Program-made: the position numbers and the translations under genes
Notes under the pieces: generated by a model
The model's database searches: none
The model's input: only the letters and a program-made list of their open reading frames with translations
What the model was told of the DNA's origin: nothing
NCBI RefSeq assembly: GCF_000237925.1
Contig: NC_031502.1
Span: 27,843,951-27,907,950 of the forward strand
Source of the DNA: Schistosoma mansoni
Taxonomy: Eukaryota > Platyhelminthes > Trematoda > Strigeidida > Schistosomatidae
DNA length: 64,000 nucleotides
Reading direction: 5' to 3'
Part shown: positions 1 to 13,672 of the stretch, in pieces
How positions within the stretch are numbered: position 1 is the stretch's first letter
How the letters are laid out: every line of letters starts with the position of its first letter

Positions 1-2900
1 TTTATTATCAAACTGTACAATCGTATATATATATGAAAATACTGGTAATTATTGTGATGAGACTCATTTCACAAGTATGGATCTTCTCAAGAATGATTCA
101 TTTATTTATATCCAATATGTTTACCTTATTGGAATGATTATCTAAGTGAAAATTTATTCTACAAAGTGTACTTTTACTATGAAATTCCTAGACTGAGCTA
201 GGTGCTAAAACACTCTTACTTATGACATTCACAGTGGCTAATAAATGAATTTATTTTCCTTGAGATTAGCTATGAAGTCAATAGGATACAATATGAAACT
301 TGGACTTTCTTCAAAACCAATAAAAACCTGTTTGTTTTAAAAATCCTTCCCTAGTTTCAATAAACTTTTCTGCTCGGATGCTTGGAGTGTAAATGCCTGA
401 CTATATCGTCATATCTTAAACTGAATTTTTACTGTAAACCATAGTATAAGGGAAATAAATCGATAAAAAGTCGTTGAACATAATGGTCAGCCAAACATAA
501 ACTGTTATGTCTTGACCAAGGTCGTCGCTAATTTGTTATGACTTTACAAATTAAACAAGGACGTAACTCGCGTGAATTATTCACCAATGGAAATACGACT
601 TCTTCGACCTTAACACTGTGACAATCAATGACGTTCGATCAGTATGAGTAATCTAGCGTCCTTATTGGTCCTTTATCCGCCTAGCCCTCCCACTTGAGTC
701 CAGTACACCAATGACAGCTTCTGTTATGCGAATCTATGCGAATCGTTTATTCCAAACATACTCTGTTCATATACCAGACAGGCAGACCACATCACATCAT
801 AAAATAGAAAATAATATTTGTACAAAATCAAGCCAAATGTGGCTGTGAGCGTGGGAGACAATAATCAATAAACTGAGTATAGTTTAGGAACAGTAATTCG
901 TATAATGATAATTCATAGTTCGAAATAAAGCTTATAATAAGATGAATATAGATATACACAATCTAGTTACTGAATAGTTATACAATAAGAATATATATAG
1001 AATAATCATCCAATAATAGGTCCTGGGAGTACCCGTACTTATGTCTTCGCTAGGATATAACATAAACCTTCTATAATCTTACTGACAACATCTTATAGAG
1101 CTCACCATTTGCCTGCTTTTCCAAATTTATAAAAACATAAACATTTCAATAGGTAGACAATGAGTACAAACTTAATAATATCAGTTATTTATGATATCTT
1201 TCAAAGCTCCAAATTTTCTATGTGATTAGTCCCTTCAGATAAAAGTAAATTATTAATCGAAATAAATTGGAGAACTACAAAATTTCCAAATATCTGGTCG
1301 ACATTAAGAACATTAAAAATATAACTTCAGCTATTGACCAATTATGATCTTTAAGGTAAGTATTGCGATATATATTGTTAATTTGCTTATCACCATTTAT
1401 TTGGTAATCAGTCTAAAATATATGTATTAATTTACGGCTATGATAAAGAACCAACTAAGTTGTATTTTATAAAGCGTATTTTGGCTATTGTGAGATTTTT
1501 ACTTAAAGCAATCAACAGTTTCAATGCCAAGTATAATAAAACTTTTTTGTTTTCCATTTTTGAAGTTGGTAGTGCAAATCGTTCAATGTGATTTAGTCCT
1601 ACAGTTTACTGGAAAACTTTTACCGCACACTAACTATTCCAAACTATTATGTTTTTCTGGTAGTTTAACAACGCCTTATCGATATACTACTATTTTTTGA
1701 TGAACATATACAAACGTTACGTACGAAGAAAAAACAAACTACTCAGATTACATCTTATTTTGTAGTAAACATTTACTTCATTACTTATCTAAAGTGAATG
1801 AGCTTATAAAGTTACTGTAAATCAAATAAAGTCGTTGCCTATATGAAATATATATAGATTGTGAAATGATGTGACTGTAAAACATTTTCCGGAGAGGTTA
1901 TTGATTGGTCACTGATGTTAATTCGGAGAATTCGTTGGAAATATATTTATGTGATACGACTTAAAACATGCTTTGTTTGAGTTCTGTTTACAATGGTTAA
2001 TTATCAGAAGACGCCGGTCCTCTATTTAGGAACCTTATTCGTTAACACGTTATGAGCCAATGATACTGACCTGTCAAAACTAATTTTGTCAATTTATATA
2101 ACAGTACAGTTAACCCTTTCTGACAACAATGTTTAAAAATCCGTTCTAACTGATGTCATCTCTTGTCCTTAGCATTATGATCATGTCTAGTAGCTGAGTC
2201 CTTCTATTCAATTCGTCAGAAAAAATAATCATTTGTTGGTCGAGTTGATAGTCTCTATTAACTGAAATATACGTCTTGCCATTAGTCGTTATGAAGCTAT
2301 TTATCGAGACTCCACCAGTGTCTAACTAGGATAATGTTTTCAACGGACTCCAATACCTTTATAACATAAAATAAGAGTTGAGTTTTGACTGAAATCACAT
2401 TCCTTTGATTTCAGTGATTCTGAGCTAGTGGGTTCACAATGGGCATCTAATATTTGGATTGATTGATGTCAGTTTCGTATTTTTACATTAACTTACACAG
2501 GATTTAAAATTCGGTACTTCCGCCTTGACTTTAAAAGAGTTTAAGTGAAAAGTTTGTCTTCTTTATTTCAAAGATTTATTTTGTGTAGTCCCGAATAATG
2601 TCAATCTTCATTGTTTCAACCACAATGTTAACTTTATGCATTGGATGTTCTAAACTATGAATTTTTATTCGCAAAAGCATTTGACACTGTTTCACATGAA
2701 AGTTCGTGATGTTTGATGTGTAGACAACCTGTGACTTGAGCAAAAAACATTCTAAAGTGTTCAAGGTCTTTTTTCGATTACATGAATAGATATCACAAAT
2801 GAATGTCGTCGTTTTATTGGTCTTGAGAATCATAATAAAATGATAGAACGTCTAAATCCCAATTCATTTGATTTGATGAAAATTTCTTATTCGGATTGCA
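1..2900. other. AT-rich stretch without a recognisable gene
   Basis: Stop codons are dense in all frames and the few short ORFs have no recognisable motif. The only structure I can name is the family B repeat copy at about 620-1020, listed separately. Confidence 0.5.
620..1020 (+). repeat. Dispersed repeat family B, diverged copy
   Basis: About 400 bp aligns by eye with 30240-30670 and, inverted, with 18300-18730. Shared blocks include a 'ggtcct..cctagcc' segment near 677, 'accaatgacagc' near 707, and 'aagccaaatgtg' near 830. The copy is clearly diverged from the other two. Because the family sits next to an LTR in the other copies it may itself be an LTR or a retroelement untranslated region, but I see no clear ends. 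Confidence 0.5.
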
Positions 2901-2949
2901 CTATTAGTGTGGCAAAACATGATTTGCGAATGTATAATGTTCGTGACTC

Positions 2950-4080
2950 TAATTCACATCTTTCTACACGGCCTCTCACCAGCTGATGAAACTGTGGGGT
3001 ACGACATTGTTCCCGTTTCTGCCGATTCAACGAACATAAATGCGCAAAATGAGGAGTAACTGGCCATATGGAGGGATTTCGCAAACGCAGAAAACCCTCA
3101 CCCTGCTTTTGAGTTTCAAAAAGCATCAATTGTTTACATGTATTGTCGAGATCTAACCCCCAATGCTTACACATGTATTTGTCCATTAATGTTAATGATC
3201 ATATTATCACTTGGCAGTCGGACACTGCATCCGATGCTAATTTGATTTCTCACAAAACGTGGCACGGACTTGATCGGTCAAGCATTTGTTCAACTAACGA
3301 TTGCGTAAAGAATGCTTCAGGCATCCCAACCAAAATTTACGGAATAATCAGATGTACGGTCAAACAAATTCAAATGCTATGTTACTGACGAATCCGTCAA
3401 TCTATTGGATCTCAACCGGAACACAGCATTAAAAACGTTTGATCGTCCAGTTAATCTTATTTGTAATCCAGATTCAAAAATGCTGAATCCGTCATTCAAT
3501 CTTATTTTCAACCGAGTATCTTCCTAACCTCATATGATGCACAAATATAGACAGTTGTTTTCTAGTAATTTTCAAAATGATCACAAGGGTAGGGCACGAC
3601 CGACGAAATTAACAGGAACAAACCTGAATCCAGCCTCATCCAACGATGCCTCTCCTGCCGAGTCAACGTTCGGGAGGAAGAGTCCCACTTCATTTGATAG
3701 CATATATTCATAAAGAGGGAGCCGAGATTATAGACCCTAGGCGAAGAGACTTGAACATCAGTTTACCAATGGGAGACATATAAACCACATCCGTGTCAGA
3801 CGTTTAAATTCAGATAGAGAGCCCTCCAACTGGAACTTGCAACTAAATTATTTAGTTGATACAGTCAGTTTAGAGCATCTGGATTGGTGCGGAAGAAGTG
3901 AAGGCCAGGCCCCAAGAAAATTGTCGAAGACGTCTACATTTCCGTCAAGGCGTTTAGTTAAATCCAAAGAACGAGACCTATTTTTCAGAAGGGAAAGGTA
4001 GAGAGCCAATCAAAAGTAGCCAAATGAGGTCAGTCGATGGTAATCAGACGTAACCTAAAGGACAAGTGCATTTCATTGAC
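2950..4080 (+). mobile_element. Ty3/gypsy-type LTR retroelement fossil (gag knuckle, protease, tail)
   Basis: Around 2990-3100 the plus strand reads as two CCHC-like zinc-knuckle segments (C..H..C and an H-K-E-G block), like those of the gag encoded by the younger element at 46344-49167. From 3143 a protease-like segment follows (QSDTASDANLISHKTW, with the aspartyl-protease D-T/S pattern), and 3750-4080 resembles the basic tail downstream of integrase in such elements. It is an old, heavily broken copy with many breaks. No LTRs could be placed. Confidence 0.6.
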
Positions 4081-5430
4081 TAAGAAGTGGATCTATTTCC
4101 TATGAATTAGTGTTATATATATATATATGAACGAGTATCTGTGCATTTTATCCGTAAGCTCAATACACTTTCTCGCTTACTCTCATGTTCTCACACAAGT
4201 AGTCAGTTGAGAGGTTAGCGCGTAGCACATCGTGTATCAGTATCCCATTGTGGACACTACTTGACACAACAAGAATATTGTTCCGCACCATTTTTCAAAT
4301 TACTTTTCGATATTTGCAACGTATACTTTTCTTTCCTGATCACTATTGCATTCGCAAAATGCCTGATCGTATATTACGTCTTAGAAATATGGATAAAATG
4401 AAGCATATACATAACATCAAGATTACAAAATAACTTGTCGTCCTTTAAGTGCTCAACTTTAATTGTCAAGAATCCTAGCCACACAGTTTCGGTATACATG
4501 GATAGCGGTGAGTCGGTCACATTTATTCCATCTACAAACTATTCTTTGAAACCTCAAAAGTTTATGGTACACTGAAGTAAATGGACAAAATATTCTGTCT
4601 TTAACATAGTCTAGCTGTGACTACGTGTCGTAACGCTCTGTAACCATAGTATCTCGTTCATCAGCTGTAGTTTGCGTTTTAGTAATCCTATGGCTTAGAA
4701 TAAAATACCTATCACAAGATAGCCTCCAGAAAGCTGCCGGATTTGTTACGGTGATCTTAGGTGAATAGATGAACGCCACTTAATCCTAACAAAAACCCTT
4801 TTAGGCACTTTGTTCTCGAAATCGGAGCACATTTTATTTGTACTAACTTACCAAACAGGTGTTTGATACTAAAATGATTTTGAAGTTCGCACCACCTGCC
4901 GTGGGGTTTTCTTTTGCAGTACTGAGTAATAAAACACGGTTATGCAGTGGCGCAGTTCTGACAAACTGACATTTACATTTCGCTGATCAAATTGCTTCTC
5001 AATAACATCTCATCTTCACCGAAATTTGCCTCTAAATGTAAGAATCATTCCATCTTGAAGAATATGGTGTTTTTCTCAAAAATGATCGACTAGATGGTAC
5101 AGAAGAATGAAGCTTGGCATCGTTGAAATCTGCAAAAACTGTGTTTTTTAACGTTCAAAAGTTAGCAGATGGACGTCAGTTTTGGTAAATGAGTTCATCA
5201 TGATGATACTAGCACGTTCACATCCCACCCGGTCACTAATGGGATACTTAAAGAGGTATAGAATGGTCCCTGCCTTTTCCACACCTAGACATACTACATG
5301 ACATCCTTACCACGCTCCCTGGTCCTAAGAACATGTATGACTAGCAGTTGATAAACACTGAAACACCGGGAGGACCATCATTTACGAGGCGATCTCGAAA
5401 AATGTCCCTCAAGTACTTGAAAATCTAAAT
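4081..5430. other. No gene seen; short AT repeat
   Basis: A short (TA)n run lies near 4112-4129. The rest shows no convincing coding signal or repeat I can name. It may be decayed retroelement DNA between the gypsy pieces on either side. Confidence 0.4.
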
Positions 5431-5435
5431 CAGAG

Positions 5436-5520
5436 GAAATTGTGGACATAGTCGGGCCCTTATCTCAAAGTCAGAGAGGAAGAGGGTGTCTGAAACAGAT
5501 TACGGACTTCAACCAAAGAC
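5436..5520 (+). mobile_element. Gypsy integrase fossil fragment
   Basis: A short translation, MDIVGPLSQSQRGRG followed by ITDF, matches the start of the integrase core of Ty3/gypsy elements, where D-(I/L)-V/I-GPLP introduces the first catalytic Asp. Only a small piece is recognisable and it is broken. It may belong to the same old insertion as 2950-4080. Confidence 0.5.
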
Positions 5521-5529
5521 CGTACAATG

Positions 5530-7070
5530 TTTTAAGAAATAATTTCAACATAAAGATAAGAAAGTATGGGTTGTTGCTCCAAACAAACTGGCCAACGAAA
5601 CTTCAGTCAAACAAAGCGCACTTGTATTGATCTATATCCTAATGAAAAATCGCAAATCAGGAAATCCTCTTCATTACAGGAATCCCTCAATAACCTGGAA
5701 ATCACTTAGATCCTCTGGATGCTGTTTGACAAGCAGCAAAATCACATACACATTCATAGAGGTAAAACAGATGTTCTGACAAGGAGAATAATGAGAAGAA
5801 CTTGATGATTGAGAGCATATGAATTATTATGCAAACCAGGAATCCCAGAAATAACTCAGGAAGCCAGGAATTACTAGATGAGCACAAACGAAGGTATTGT
5901 ATTTTGAGTTCAAAATCAAGCAGTCATCAAGTACAAAATGATCATTAGATCGTACAAACACCATAAAGAACTAAACGTGTTACACCAGGAAGAGTCTAAG
6001 GATGGTTTGTGGGGCTTAGATATGATAAGTCTCTGGGCTGCGATATCACATGGCACATCATTTCTAGGGAATATAAAAACGTCTTTGCCATCTAACAAGT
6101 AACTTATCACAACACTTACTACAATTTAGACCGTTGCCAAGCGAGTGAGGATCAGTAATATACTCTTCAATCTTCAAGGGGGTGACAAAAAGGATCCAAG
6201 TTGTTACATGTTTGTGTTGGTGCTCCAGGTATTATCGAAATTGTTATAAAGTGTTGTAAGTGACTATATACCTCCATAGACTCCCTCGTACAGTACAGCA
6301 AGGCTTCAGTAAAAGTAAGTTGTGTGTCACAAACGACTTAACAGCGGGAGTCAGCTGAACTCAGTACTGGTATCAGAACATGCTTGTACAGATAACATTT
6401 CGAACTTCGTTAAATTGTCTGACGCAGTGTCACACTTTAATTTATCGGCTACTATCGGAAAGACAGGATTTGCAGATGCTCTCTTTCTTTTTTTAAACAA
6501 CTACATTAAAGGCGTTAAATTTAACACGAATAAATCTAGTGAAAGGTAGTTTTACAAGGTACCGTACATGGTTCTGTGTTGTTGTCGACAACCATGCATT
6601 ATCTTGTAGTAAACCCGAGCTCTTCGACCTCTATATACTTGAACCATATCAGACTGTGGAGATGAGTTATTTTCGAGGGTGGTTCGTACTAACTGTAAAT
6701 AGACCTAATAATATTGGAGAAAGAAAGGCATGCAAGAACGGTTTGACATTCATTCGCCAGAAATATCATATGCTGCCATTGTGAGTAAAAGGGGAGACAA
6801 AATTTGACTTTTTTTCCCGCAGTCACCTCCATGCCAAGACATCGGTGGACTCTGACCTGTGCATGCCGATGACGGAATGCCTGGACACGGCTAAGAACTA
6901 CCAGAGAGAATGAAATCAATCTTACACTTCACCTTATCCAAAAGCAACGAGATACGCTGACACCTGGGCCTCTTTTGACTCCTTTTAAAAACCCACACTC
7001 GCTTACATTGTGAACCGGCATGTTTCATGTAACAAACTGTTATTTGAGAATAAATTATTATTATTATTAG
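5530..7070. other. No gene recognised
   Basis: Several short ORFs (for example 6322-6549 and 6539-6784, plus strand) have no family signature I recognise and are not joined by splice-site patterns. A short (TTA)n run lies near 7048-7070. Confidence 0.4.
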
Positions 7071-7079
7071 AACTTGCAA

Positions 7080-7520
7080 AACTGTCGTACCCCCTCTCAT
7101 TGGGAGGGCTCTAAATTTCTTGAGGCGAGGGCATAGTTTAAGGAAGAAAACTGATGAGGGTCTGTTTCTCCGCACAAGATTGTTCTCTCCTAGTTACAGA
7201 CAAATACGAGGCGACCCTGTTATGCTGTATGAAATATCAGAGACTTATGATGGTTCAAATCAAACCATTCTACTGAAAACTTAACATTGCTCTGTTTGAG
7301 GCAGCTCACGGCAAAACGAGTAGCTAACAGCTGGGTATGATTGCTTTTTCGCTCAAAACGAGTAGGCCCCCCTTGGAATGCATTTCCAACCGATCTGACT
7401 AAACCATCCACATTGGACAACTTTAAACTAATTGGAAAAAAGGAGTTAGCAACGATCACATTCGTCAGAATTTGTGAAACGGATGACCAGAATACCCACA
7501 CCAGATAAGTCTAAGTACAC
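7080..7520 (+). mobile_element. CR1-clade LINE, 3' coding tail
   Basis: The plus strand gives the typical C-terminal tail of CR1/jockey-like ORF2: a YRQIRGD-like block then MLYEISETYDGSNQT (near 7190-7260), followed by a 'PLGMHFQP'-like block (family: PWNALP) near 7370. Frames shift and stops interrupt it, so it is a dead copy. It probably belongs to the same family as 57840-59880. Confidence 0.7.
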
Positions 7521-7969
7521 ATAACCGCATGTTGACATGAAGAGGCTTGATACGAGCTCCTCACGTAAAATTTTAACATCGAATCAAGTTAAGGAGCGCT
7601 CCTCGAGAAAGATATGACCTCACTAATCTATCATAAACAGAAGAAAATATCTACTTCTCACCTAGAGCTTGAAATAATTAAACACGTATCGACATTAACT
7701 GCCTCTTTTCTCGCTACTAGGTAATCACAATAAAATATTAAACAATCATAATCATATCAAGGTTAACCCACTACGTCGTAGGTATAACCGTCTTAGTCAA
7801 CAGCAGTCTTCTTAGTTGTTTCAACTGTAACATACAAATACTCAATCAGGACTAAATAAAAATGTAGGTGACTCCGGGAGGCGATTCGAGGGCAGAAAAC
7901 TCTTGAAATCGGACTTCTCTAGTAATTCGGGAGGCATTCTGTACTATGTGCGTCCTAAGAAAACATCTA

Positions 7970-9060
7970 GTGAAAGGATATCCTTGTTTAAACGAGGCAC
8001 AAAATGCTTGATATATACAAAATGGAAAGTGTTTTAGGGATTTTAGCCGTAACTCTTACCTAGAATAAGGAAAAGTACTCGAAACTGTTTGGTGATCAAA
8101 CAAAGGAATAAATAGGCTTAAAACATTCCTTCGCGAAGCTCGAGATGAGTTTAGAAAGGATAGGTCTCGTGCGTTCAATCTTCTTACAACATGGAATAGG
8201 TGGACAACATGAGACCAAACAAAGCCGGTCCGTGTAGCACACTTTGCTTTATGAAGGCTTCTGATGCAGTAACAAATTACTCTTTTCGGTAGAGGTTGCA
8301 AAGATATGCTCCAGCAATTCACTTATATCTTGGTCTCGAAATTCCTTGGAGAACCGAACGGTTTTCACTAAAGTAGACCGAGTGCTCAAACTCGAGTCTC
8401 ACAAGAAATTACTTCACATTCACACCTCGTCCTGATTTAATTGGTGACCTCCCAGGTAAAATTCGCTCGCTGACTCTCACACACGCTGACGATGCCGAGA
8501 TATGGAGGTCCATAAAAAACGAAAAAGGTTCACTTGAGTTTCAAAGAACTTTACAACAATGGTGAGTGGAAAGTAAAAAAATAGATAGGAAATCAACCTG
8601 CCAGAATGTTATATCGTGAACCTTCAGCCCTTAGGGCACAAATAACTTACATTCTCTAGGAAAATCCGCTTCCAATCGTTTACTCATACCCCGACTAATA
8701 ACCACAGAGAGCTTGAAAACCATCTTAAACTACACTGAAAATACAGTAAACGTAAACTCATTTCTTCATTTTATGAGACAACTTGGTGCCACCCTACAAT
8801 TATTCTTGCAACTTTTCAAAGTACTCATGGTTTCGCGTTGCAGCTGGCAGTGTTATTCTGATTGATCTCTTAAAAAACAGACGGGAATTTCCTGGACCAA
8901 CTACAAAAACGAGTAGGCAAGTGGGTGATATGGGTAAGAAACGAGTACTGCGCTGATAGCCTACAATACTCGGGATTATTCCACCTGGGCTATAAGAGGA
9001 CAGGAGGTAATATGATAACAGAACACGGCATATTAAGTGTGTCAAGTCACTTCAGCTACT
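7970..9060 (+). mobile_element. CR1-clade LINE, reverse transcriptase fragment
   Basis: Three blocks in order fit CR1 reverse transcriptase. Around 8430-8560 is a DLPGKIRSL..HADDAEIW block, which corresponds to the YxDD-type motif C (A/HADD). Around 8890-9020 is FLDQLQKRVGKWVIWVRN then LGYKRTGGNMI, equivalent to the 'LExVQRRxTK...YRRLRGDLI' tail. It is interrupted by frameshifts and stops. The 7080-7520 piece lies upstream although it holds the tail, so the two are separate insertions or a rearranged one. Confidence 0.7.
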
Positions 9061-10559
9061 AGAACACCACAAGCACGCCTCACCAGACAACCAACATAAA
9101 GTTTGATATCATTGAATCAGAACCCAGATAAACTTCCACTTTTCCTCATCAAATGTTGTCCCATTTGGAAAATATTCTCGAACATAATCACCACTGCACC
9201 CCCAGTGAACAATCATCAACAGTTTACCATCTCGCTCTTGGACTACCTGTATCTGATGCATGTCTGACAACTTGACCATAGTTATCATTATAAGATACCA
9301 TCAGCGTATACTCATAGCGCTTATCATCTTTGTCTCGCCACCTATTTTGCACTTTGATCTACTCCACTTCCTGAATTATTAACATGTTAAATTACTTAAC
9401 AGTCTACTTCTAAAAACAGCGGTTTTCGTAAGATCCATTTTGAAGGTTTCGTATGTGAAAATCCCTCCATGCATACATTTGCAACTTGTTCTTAATGTTT
9501 TCTTTAGTTGTACATTTTTGTTAGTCTTTTTAATGGCATTTGAGATTGTATTGTTTCGTTTCATAATAGTTTTCTCATTTTCTCTTTCGCTTTCACTGAG
9601 TTTCTATGTTTCTTTCTGAACTGTATCTATGTTGTTTTAGTTGATATTTAATCTTGGTGGAAGCCATATTGATTGTTCTCTCTTTGATTGTGTCGCTTGA
9701 TCTAACTAGGATCGTGCATTGTGGTTGTGAATTGAAGCACCTTCCCAGAATTGGAAACACTTTGTGTTATAAACCAACAAACTGTTATCTTTTGAACGGA
9801 TTTTTACTTGATCTATCCAGAAAGGATAGAATAACACTTTTTTTGGTGCGTTCGATCGATTATTGTGGGAACAATTATTGGTTGAATAACTTAGGGGTAA
9901 TATTTGTTTAGAACCGTTGTTGTTGTTCGATTGAAGTCCACGCGTCTCTACGTTAATAGACAGCTATTCTTCAGCCAAACTTAGTTTGGATTACACAGTC
10001 TTTTCTTATGATTAAAATACTATTTTTATTATTTTTCATAAGGCCAATAGTCAAACTCTTGGCGGGTAATTCAACAGCTCCACGTATAACATTAGCAACA
10101 CAGAAGGATAGAAACAACCTTTGATTTAAAATTATTGATTGGTTGGTTGAATCAGTGCCTTTAATTGTACAATTGCGGTTAGTTAGAAAGTTTTTGAGAT
10201 AAGAATATACACTCACCTCATCAAGGGATTTAACCTAACAGCAATTTTAGCCAACTGATCCGGTTGCTGATTACATTTTTGTCGAAATCGCAAAAAGCCC
10301 TTGTAATATCAGTATATCTGGAACAAAAGAAATGATACAAAGGTAAAATCTTAATCCTATGGCGAAGTGAAAGACTGGTACTATAGGACAAAACTATGTG
10401 AAATAATGTTACAAAAGATAAACGCACAGCTGAAGCACAAGTCCAGCTACTAGGCACTCCCCTTCCTAGGGGAGCGTTAAAGGAAGTAAAACCATCGATT
10501 ATTGATGTTTTACCGGTAAATGACATAAATAGTCTTTTCAATGAAAAATGCAATCAGTA
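9061..10559. other. No gene recognised
   Basis: Low-complexity AT-rich DNA with short ORFs on both strands (9654-9911 plus, 10230-10553 minus) that match no family I know. The right part may be the upstream portion of the gypsy fossil that follows. Confidence 0.4.
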
Positions 10560-12420
10560 TTTGGGTCTTAAAAGCATTTTGTTTTGCTAAGAAAAGAGTT
10601 TTATTATGCTCAGCAAAATGAAGATGAAAGGTCAGCTGCCTTCATTGGACGTGTTCAGGAACTGACAACAGTGATATTCCCAAATTACTGGGGAACAAAA
10701 CTCGAAGTGGTTGTTCTTAATTAATTTATATAGGGCATGATCCTGAAACTACTACAAAAGGAGTTTATGAAAAAGGCTTTTGAGAGATTAAAGGATGCTT
10801 GTAAGGGGGCAATGTCGGAAAAATAGGTATCTATGATCGCAGGTTTTGAAGAGTTCAGCTGCCATAGTAGTACTAAGGTTTACCGGCGAACTGCCACAAG
10901 TTATTATCTCCCAAGGAGCAAGCTTTTGCTCCAAATGTATTAGGTGTTCATGCTGCAAATTCAATACAAGGTGGTGCTAGAAGAATCCGAGGTCGGGTAT
11001 GTTGCATGTCCCACTAGTTTCGTGTGGTGATTGTAAACCCTTCACCCCAACATTGCACCTGCACATTTCGGAAAAGCTCCAAACCATACAACAATGGAAT
11101 GCCGGCACGCAATATAATTACGCCATTCACACCACCTTCTGCACCCCCACTTACTTGAGCAAAAAGGAAGAACAGAACCATAAGACTGTGCACCGATTAT
11201 CGAAAGCTCAATGATGTCACAAAATGCAATTCTTTCCCATTTCAGCGAATAGATGGTACTTTAGATGCATTAGCCGGTTGGAATTTGTTTTCAACAATAG
11301 GTTTAGCATCTGGCTACTGACAAATCAAAGTGCATTCAAGTGATCGACAATAGACAGCTTTCTACACCCAATCGGGTCTACATAATTTTCGAACAATGAT
11401 GTTTGGGCTGACTAATGTGCTTTCTACCTTCTGATGACTTATACATATAACACTATCCGGGTTGATGTCATATGGTTGTTTGGTGTATCTGGATGATGTT
11501 ATAATACATGGGGTGACTGTTCATGAACACTTAGAAAATTTGAAAACAGACTTTGAATACCATTAGAAAATTGTTTTGAAAGTACAGCCACCCCGATGCT
11601 GCCTATTGAGGGAGCAAGTTAGATTCCTAGGTGATGTCGTTGCTGACCAAGAAAAACACTCGAGTAGCGAAAGAGTCGATGTTATCCGAAAATGAGTTGC
11701 CCCACAGAATGCTGGTGAACTCTGTAGCTTCCTAGGTTTCGTAACTTATTATAGAAGGTTTATGCAATGGTTTTCAGATAGTCCAGCATCTCTTCATGAC
11801 TTTTTAGGGAACGAGATTAACTTTGAATGGACTGATAAGTACCAGCAAAGTTGTTATATTTGACTTCAGTTTTAAAAAACCCGAAATGTCCCCACACTGC
11901 TGGCCGTTTCCTTTTGAAAATTGATGCAAGTTACCAAGCTATCGGTTCTGTATTATCACAAGTTTCTTCAGACTGAAAAGAAAGAGTTGTTGCATGTGGG
12001 AGCCAAACGTTACATAAGTCAGTAAAGAATTACTGTACAACTCATAAAGAGATGCTAGCAGTTATTTACTTCTCGCGTTACTCATCTGGACGTAAGTTTG
12101 TTATTAGAACCAATCATAAAGCTTTAACATGGTCATAGAAGTTCAGGGAGTCCGAAAGGTGAATTGCTTGATGTCAAAGGCGTTTTCAAGAATATGACTA
12201 CGAATGCATCCATAGGCCTAGTAAACAGCATCAGAACGCGGACATCTTATCACGTAGAGCAGTTGAACACCAAGGAAACTGTCCTCCGTGCATCATACCG
12301 ACAAGGAATATAATAGAGCTGAAAAATATGGGAGATACTGAATAGGCTCATATTCAGGAAACAGGTCAGGAAACTTCAGTAGTGTATAACTCTTTGAAAA
12401 ACCAGAGTTCTCGGCCATCT
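10560..12420 (+). mobile_element. Ty3/gypsy pol fossil (reverse transcriptase and RNase H)
   Basis: Between about 11180 and 11520 the plus strand shows the ordered reverse-transcriptase blocks of Ty3/gypsy elements: TDYRKLNDVT, a FSTIGLASGY block, MMFGLTN, and a VYLDDV-type motif. A SFLGFVTYYRRF-type thumb block lies near 11720-11760. From 11979 the RNase H part follows (RVVACGSQTLHKSVKNYCTT, then RTNHKALTW, then HRPSKQHQNADILSRR). The copy is old and broken in many places. Ends and LTRs were not found. Its RNase H part is repeated at 15548. Confidence 0.75.
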
Positions 12421-13672
12421 TCAGAAGAAATTTAAGATGTGTGTTGGAATGGTATATGCCTATGTTCCACGTGAAAATTCCTAACAGGATACAGAGACGA
12501 TTTTCGGTTTCCTACGATTATCCACTGAAATCGCCTAAAACCAGCATCAGATTACATACGAAATAAGGTTAATTAAACTTTACATCCTGTTTTCTAAAAT
12601 TGATTGACGGTTATGCTTTGTTAAATTCGTTACAGATCCCAAAGTGAGGGATAGAGGTCAACTTGAATCCTGTTGTAATTTCGTATTACGTTTTCTCTCT
12701 CTAAACGGTTTATTAGTTCGACGTTCCTGTCAAATAACTATATCTATGTTCTTACCAAAATACTACAAAAGATAATGATATATTTCTTCCATAGCAGGTA
12801 CACGCCATTTTTACGAGCATAGTCTATAAATTACAACAATACTTTGCTTACAAATATCCTGGAGAGTTAGTGACTAAGTTTATGCTCTATTAATTTATCG
12901 AGTTCAGTCTTTGAAATATCTTCCAAAATGCTATCGCGTCCAATTCACACACCAGCTCTAAGCCTAGCATAATTGGGTTAGAATTCTGGTCGTGCTAAGT
13001 AATTATGCAATACAATCTTTTAAGTTTACAGTTGTTAAAAAATAGATTTGTAGAGAGCCTGGTGTGAACTATGACCATGAGATAACACGTACTTCATGTT
13101 TATCACGGGCGTTAGAAGCTCCATAGCAGTGCCTTGGGAGCAATATTCTGAAAAAGGGGAAACAAAGAAGTAGCAAGGCACTTGGATGCGAACATCAAAC
13201 AATGCTTAACATTTTGTAGTGGAACAAACGGACGTATGATAAATTAGTAAATTAAACTCATATTAGCCTTTTTTGTTAAAGTGATATGTGACCAGGGGCT
13301 CAACGTGGGAGAATGAAGTAATAAAAAGCGATGAGATATGATATTTGTCAAGGTGGAGTAAGTTCAAATGAAGGTCGGAATAAGGAAGGCTGTTTATTAT
13401 AAAAAGGAGTAAAGTGTTGAGAAAACTTGCAGTTTTTCTCTTCTGTTGCCAGTGACGCAATCCTAGTGTAAAAGCCCGAGTCGGCATGTTATAGGTTGTC
13501 TTAGTAGAATAGCTAATCCAGCATAAAATTAAAAACATGAATCTGAATGGTGAGCGTAGGAGAACAACCTCAATATCGCAAATTGATCGACTTGTTCTCA
13601 ATCACAAAGAGCCTGTTACAAACAAAATGTTCTGCCTTACAAACATGGGTGGATGAAGTCGTCGCCCTCACT
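11979..13672 (+). repeat. Direct duplication, copy 1 (about 1.7 kb)
   Basis: From 11979 to about 13672 the sequence is repeated almost letter for letter at 15548-17241 in the same orientation, offset 3569 bp; similarity then drops but continues to about 13900. The duplicated block starts inside the gypsy RNase H fossil and runs through unassigned AT-rich DNA. The second copy begins exactly at a gap edge, so an assembly duplicate of one locus is a serious possibility. Confidence 0.9.

Noticed and set aside
9654-9911. 85-residue plus-strand ORF with a hydrophobic start
   Set aside because: Looks signal-peptide-like by chance; no partner exon or family match.
13263-13601. 112-residue minus-strand ORF, repeated at 16832-17170
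   Set aside because: Present twice only because the whole 1.7-kb block is duplicated; the translation has no known motif.
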